From: Gammaproteobacteria bacterium 50_400_T64
Lineage (GTDB): Bacteria; Pseudomonadota; Gammaproteobacteria; Pseudomonadales; Porticoccaceae
Direction of reading: 5' to 3'
Length of the DNA: 48,898 bases
Assembly: GCA_002162755.1 (NCBI GenBank)
Contig: MAAS01000028.1
Coordinates: 1-48,898, forward strand
A model generated the notes under the pieces. The model was not told the DNA's origin. It saw nothing but the letters and a program-made list of their open reading frames with translations, and ran no database searches. How positions within the stretch are numbered: the stretch's first letter is position 1; each line of letters opens with the position of its first letter. Both the position numbers and the translations under genes were made by a program. This document shows, piece after piece, positions 46,937 through 48,898 of the stretch.

Positions 46937-47764
46937 TTACGCGGCATCCAGCCCCGGGTAATTATGTCCATCGTTAGCAGCCCGGTCGGATTTGAGGGCA
47001 TGCTGTACATCGCCCCAGTGCATGAGTTCAAGGCGGCCATCCTGATGTTCGACAAGGGCGGTGCAACTTTCGACCCAGTCGCCATCATTGCAATAGTCGA
47101 TGCCGTCTATTTGCCGTAATTCTGGCTGGTGAATATGGCCACAGACAATGCCGTCCAGACCTCGGGATTTACAGGCGTCAACGGCGGCCTGTTCAAAGGC
47201 AAGGATGGCTGCACGGGCATTTTTGACGCGATTTTTAAGGTAGTAAGCCAGTGACCAATAAGGCCGGTTTGTCCACCTGCGGAGGAGGTTGCCCCAGCGG
47301 TTGAGAAATAATAAAAAGCGATAACTGATAGTGCCGAATTGTTGATAAATATTGCTACAGCGCACGGCGGGGTCAAACTGGTCGCCGTGGACGATGAGTA
47401 GCTTTTTACCCATCGCGGTGGTGTGTATGTGTTCGTCAATAATTTCTATGTTCAGCAAGTGGTGGTCGGCCAGTTTGTTGGCGAGGTCGTCGTGATTACC
47501 GGGAATGTAAATAACACGGGTGCCGCTGCGGGCAATTTCAAGCAGTTTGTCGAGCACTTGCTGGTGACTGTCGGGCCAGAGGAAGTGCCGTTTCATCGCC
47601 CATAAGTCAATAATATCGCCCACTAGATAAAGTGTGTCGCAGTGATTGCGGTTTAGAAAGTCCAACAAGAATTGGGCTTTACAGTCTTTTGAGCCGAGGT
47701 GAGTGTCAGATAGCCAAATAGTATTCAGCTGTTTTTTATTGAGATCAGGGTCTGGTTTAAACAC
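46937..47764 (-). CDS. UDP-2,3-diacylglucosamine diphosphatase-like metallophosphoesterase
   Basis: Calcineurin-like phosphoesterase of the LpxH superfamily. The five metal motifs are seen: SDTHLG, VGDIIDLW, IPGNHDDL, VHGDQFD and CGHIHQPE. The 275 residues exceed canonical LpxH (about 240), and the LpxH-specific R/N pattern is not clear, so the substrate may be another glycolipid or nucleotide. It lies 53 bp downstream of a glycosyltransferase gene on the same strand, which suggests a shared envelope pathway. I leave the gene symbol open. Confidence 0.8.
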   Translation of the reverse strand: MFKPDPDLNKKQLNTIWLSDTHLGSKDCKAQFLLDFLNRNHCDTLYLVGDIIDLWAMKRHFLWPDSHQQVLDKLLEIARSGTRVIYIPGNHDDLANKLADHHLLNIEIIDEHIHTTAMGKKLLIVHGDQFDPAVRCSNIYQQFGTISYRFLLFLNRWGNLLRRWTNRPYWSLAYYLKNRVKNARAAILAFEQAAVDACKSRGLDGIVCGHIHQPELRQIDGIDYCNDGDWVESCTALVEHQDGRLELMHWGDVQHALKSDRAANDGHNYPGLDAA

Positions 47765-47817
47765 GAATGCGGTCTCTATTTTTATTGGTGGGTGGCGTTG
47801 CTGGCTTATAGGTCGGT

Positions 47818-48898
47818 TTATAGATTGAAGGCCAGATGATTGGTTTCAATCTCTGAAGAGAGTGGTTGCTGGGGAAAGCGGGTGCGACGCCATAATTGAG
47901 CGGCAAGCGCTTCAATACTTTCGCTGGAGGCATCATTTTTAGTGATCCAACGGGCGACAGTTGCTGCGACATCGGGGTAGCGAACACGAACGCCGCGCCC
48001 GCTGTCGAGCCATTCACGAAAGATAGCTTGGTTTAGGGTATTCATGGTGTAGCCAAGGCCGATACTTTTGAGTGCCATGGCGTTTGATAATTGTTCGGTC
48101 TGTCCCTGTACCGGGCGTACCAGTAGTTTGCAGCCGAGTTGCAGCACTTCACTGCTCAATTCGAAACCGGCATTGCAAACGACGCCATTGCAGCGGCCCA
48201 AATCAGTGTGAAATTTCACTTTGCTCGGCTTGTGCCATTGGATATTGCCGGTTTTACTTTGCGGTGCCTCGGGGTGATACACGGCAAAACGGTGATGTTT
48301 GAAAGGCTGCAAAAACTGCTCAATTTGAGCGGGTGCTTCAAAGGGCAGATAGACCACGATCAGCTCCTGGTCTATGTCTTCATTGCTACGTTCAACCGGC
48401 GCGATGGGCGGCAGAATTGGCATATCAAAGTGATACCAGTGAAAACCAAGGGCGGGTTTTGCCGGTGCAAAGTACTTCATGATCAGTTGTTGGTGCAGGT
48501 TGCCGTAGTGCTGAGGTATGGAAAAATTGAAGGCATATTGATGCCCGAGGCCAAGTACCGGCTTGTTGCGTAATTTGGCCGCCCAGGCAGTGATGGGTTC
48601 GAAATCAGTCAGCACCAAGTCGTAGTCATCCAGCTTAAGTCGGCGAATGTCGCGGAGAAAGGTCAGCGGCGCACTGCGCAGCACTGTTTTGACGGGGCGG
48701 ATTTTGCCCTCTTCCGTGACGAAGGTCAGGCCTTTATGCAGGCTGAAATTCCCGAAGGGTTCCATGTCGAAATACTGATCTTCTGGACGGCCAGAAAATA
48801 GAAAGTCGACCTCGACGCCTTCCTTTTCGAGAGCGGGAGCCATAGCTCGGGCTCGGGAAATGTGGCCGTTACCGGTGCCTTGTACGCCATACAAAATA
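47818..48898 (-). CDS. MJ1255/VC2487-type glycosyltransferase (5' end outside window)
   Basis: Putative UDP-sugar glycosyltransferase with a GT-B fold. The N-terminal nucleotide-binding motif ILYGVQGTGNGHISRARA is visible but its first codons lie beyond the window. The C-terminal half carries NAGFELSSEVLQLGCKLLVRP, the donor-site signature of MurG-like enzymes, and QTEQLSNAMAL. The visible part is about 359 residues and is likely missing only a few. It is followed by the LpxH-like gene. The acceptor is unknown. Confidence 0.82.
   Translation of the reverse strand, partial: ILYGVQGTGNGHISRARAMAPALEKEGVEVDFLFSGRPEDQYFDMEPFGNFSLHKGLTFVTEEGKIRPVKTVLRSAPLTFLRDIRRLKLDDYDLVLTDFEPITAWAAKLRNKPVLGLGHQYAFNFSIPQHYGNLHQQLIMKYFAPAKPALGFHWYHFDMPILPPIAPVERSNEDIDQELIVVYLPFEAPAQIEQFLQPFKHHRFAVYHPEAPQSKTGNIQWHKPSKVKFHTDLGRCNGVVCNAGFELSSEVLQLGCKLLVRPVQGQTEQLSNAMALKSIGLGYTMNTLNQAIFREWLDSGRGVRVRYPDVAATVARWITKNDASSESIEALAAQLWRRTRFPQQPLSSEIETNHLAFNL

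Overview
The window is an almost gap-free stretch of chromosome from a gammaproteobacterium, most likely a marine relative of the Cellvibrionales/Pseudomonadales. I infer this from protein character and gene order: uvrD, the coxB-coxA-ctaG-coxC/surF1/ctaA/ctaB/sco locus, gmk-rpoZ-spoT-ridA, yicC/rph/crc/pyrE, argB-algC-coaBC-radC-rpmBG, mutM-coaD-rsmD-ftsYEX-rpoH. These blocks resemble Pseudomonas. The presence of Crc and of a FabY-type initiating ketosynthase supports the same neighbourhood. No rRNA, tRNA, CRISPR array, prophage or intact insertion sequence was seen.

Layout. 1-3.4 kb: uvrD and an orphan lipoprotein TRAP solute-binding protein. 3.4-5.1 kb: a small accessory patch with a 177-bp imperfect hairpin repeat, a gene remnant, a truncated glyoxalase-like gene and a GlxA-type AraC regulator. 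5.2-8.7 kb: fabY, a gamma-carbonic anhydrase, a YheV-like zinc ribbon and an unknown protein. 8.9-18.0 kb: a complete aa3-type cytochrome c oxidase locus with copper and heme A assembly genes. 18.1-20.3 kb: a second accessory patch (luciferase-like oxidoreductase, DUF1330, frameshifted VOC gene, DUF1643). 20.3-29.4 kb: stringent response, nucleotide metabolism, RNase PH, Crc, PyrE, SlmA and ArgB. 29.4-34.5 kb: a long membrane-anchored AlgC, CoaBC, RadC and ribosomal proteins L28/L33. 34.5-40.6 kb: MutM, CoaD, RsmD, FtsY-FtsE-FtsX and RpoH. 40.7-42.7 kb: DUF423, TrmB and an FKBP lipoprotein. 42.7-48.9 kb: a minus-strand run of LrgB/LrgA, DsbB, AcpH, GshA, a small unknown protein, an LpxH-like phosphoesterase and a glycosyltransferase cut by the window edge.

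The genes mostly serve respiration (cox assembly line), envelope and division (FtsEX, SlmA, AlgC, LrgAB, LpxH-like), global regulation (SpoT, RpoZ, RpoH, Crc) and repair (UvrD, RadC, MutM). I did not find a convincing new defence or mobile system. The best leads are the hairpin element, the two decaying VOC genes, the divergent Crc, the sensor-like N-terminus on AlgC, and an intrinsic terminator pointing the 'wrong' way between two plus-strand genes.
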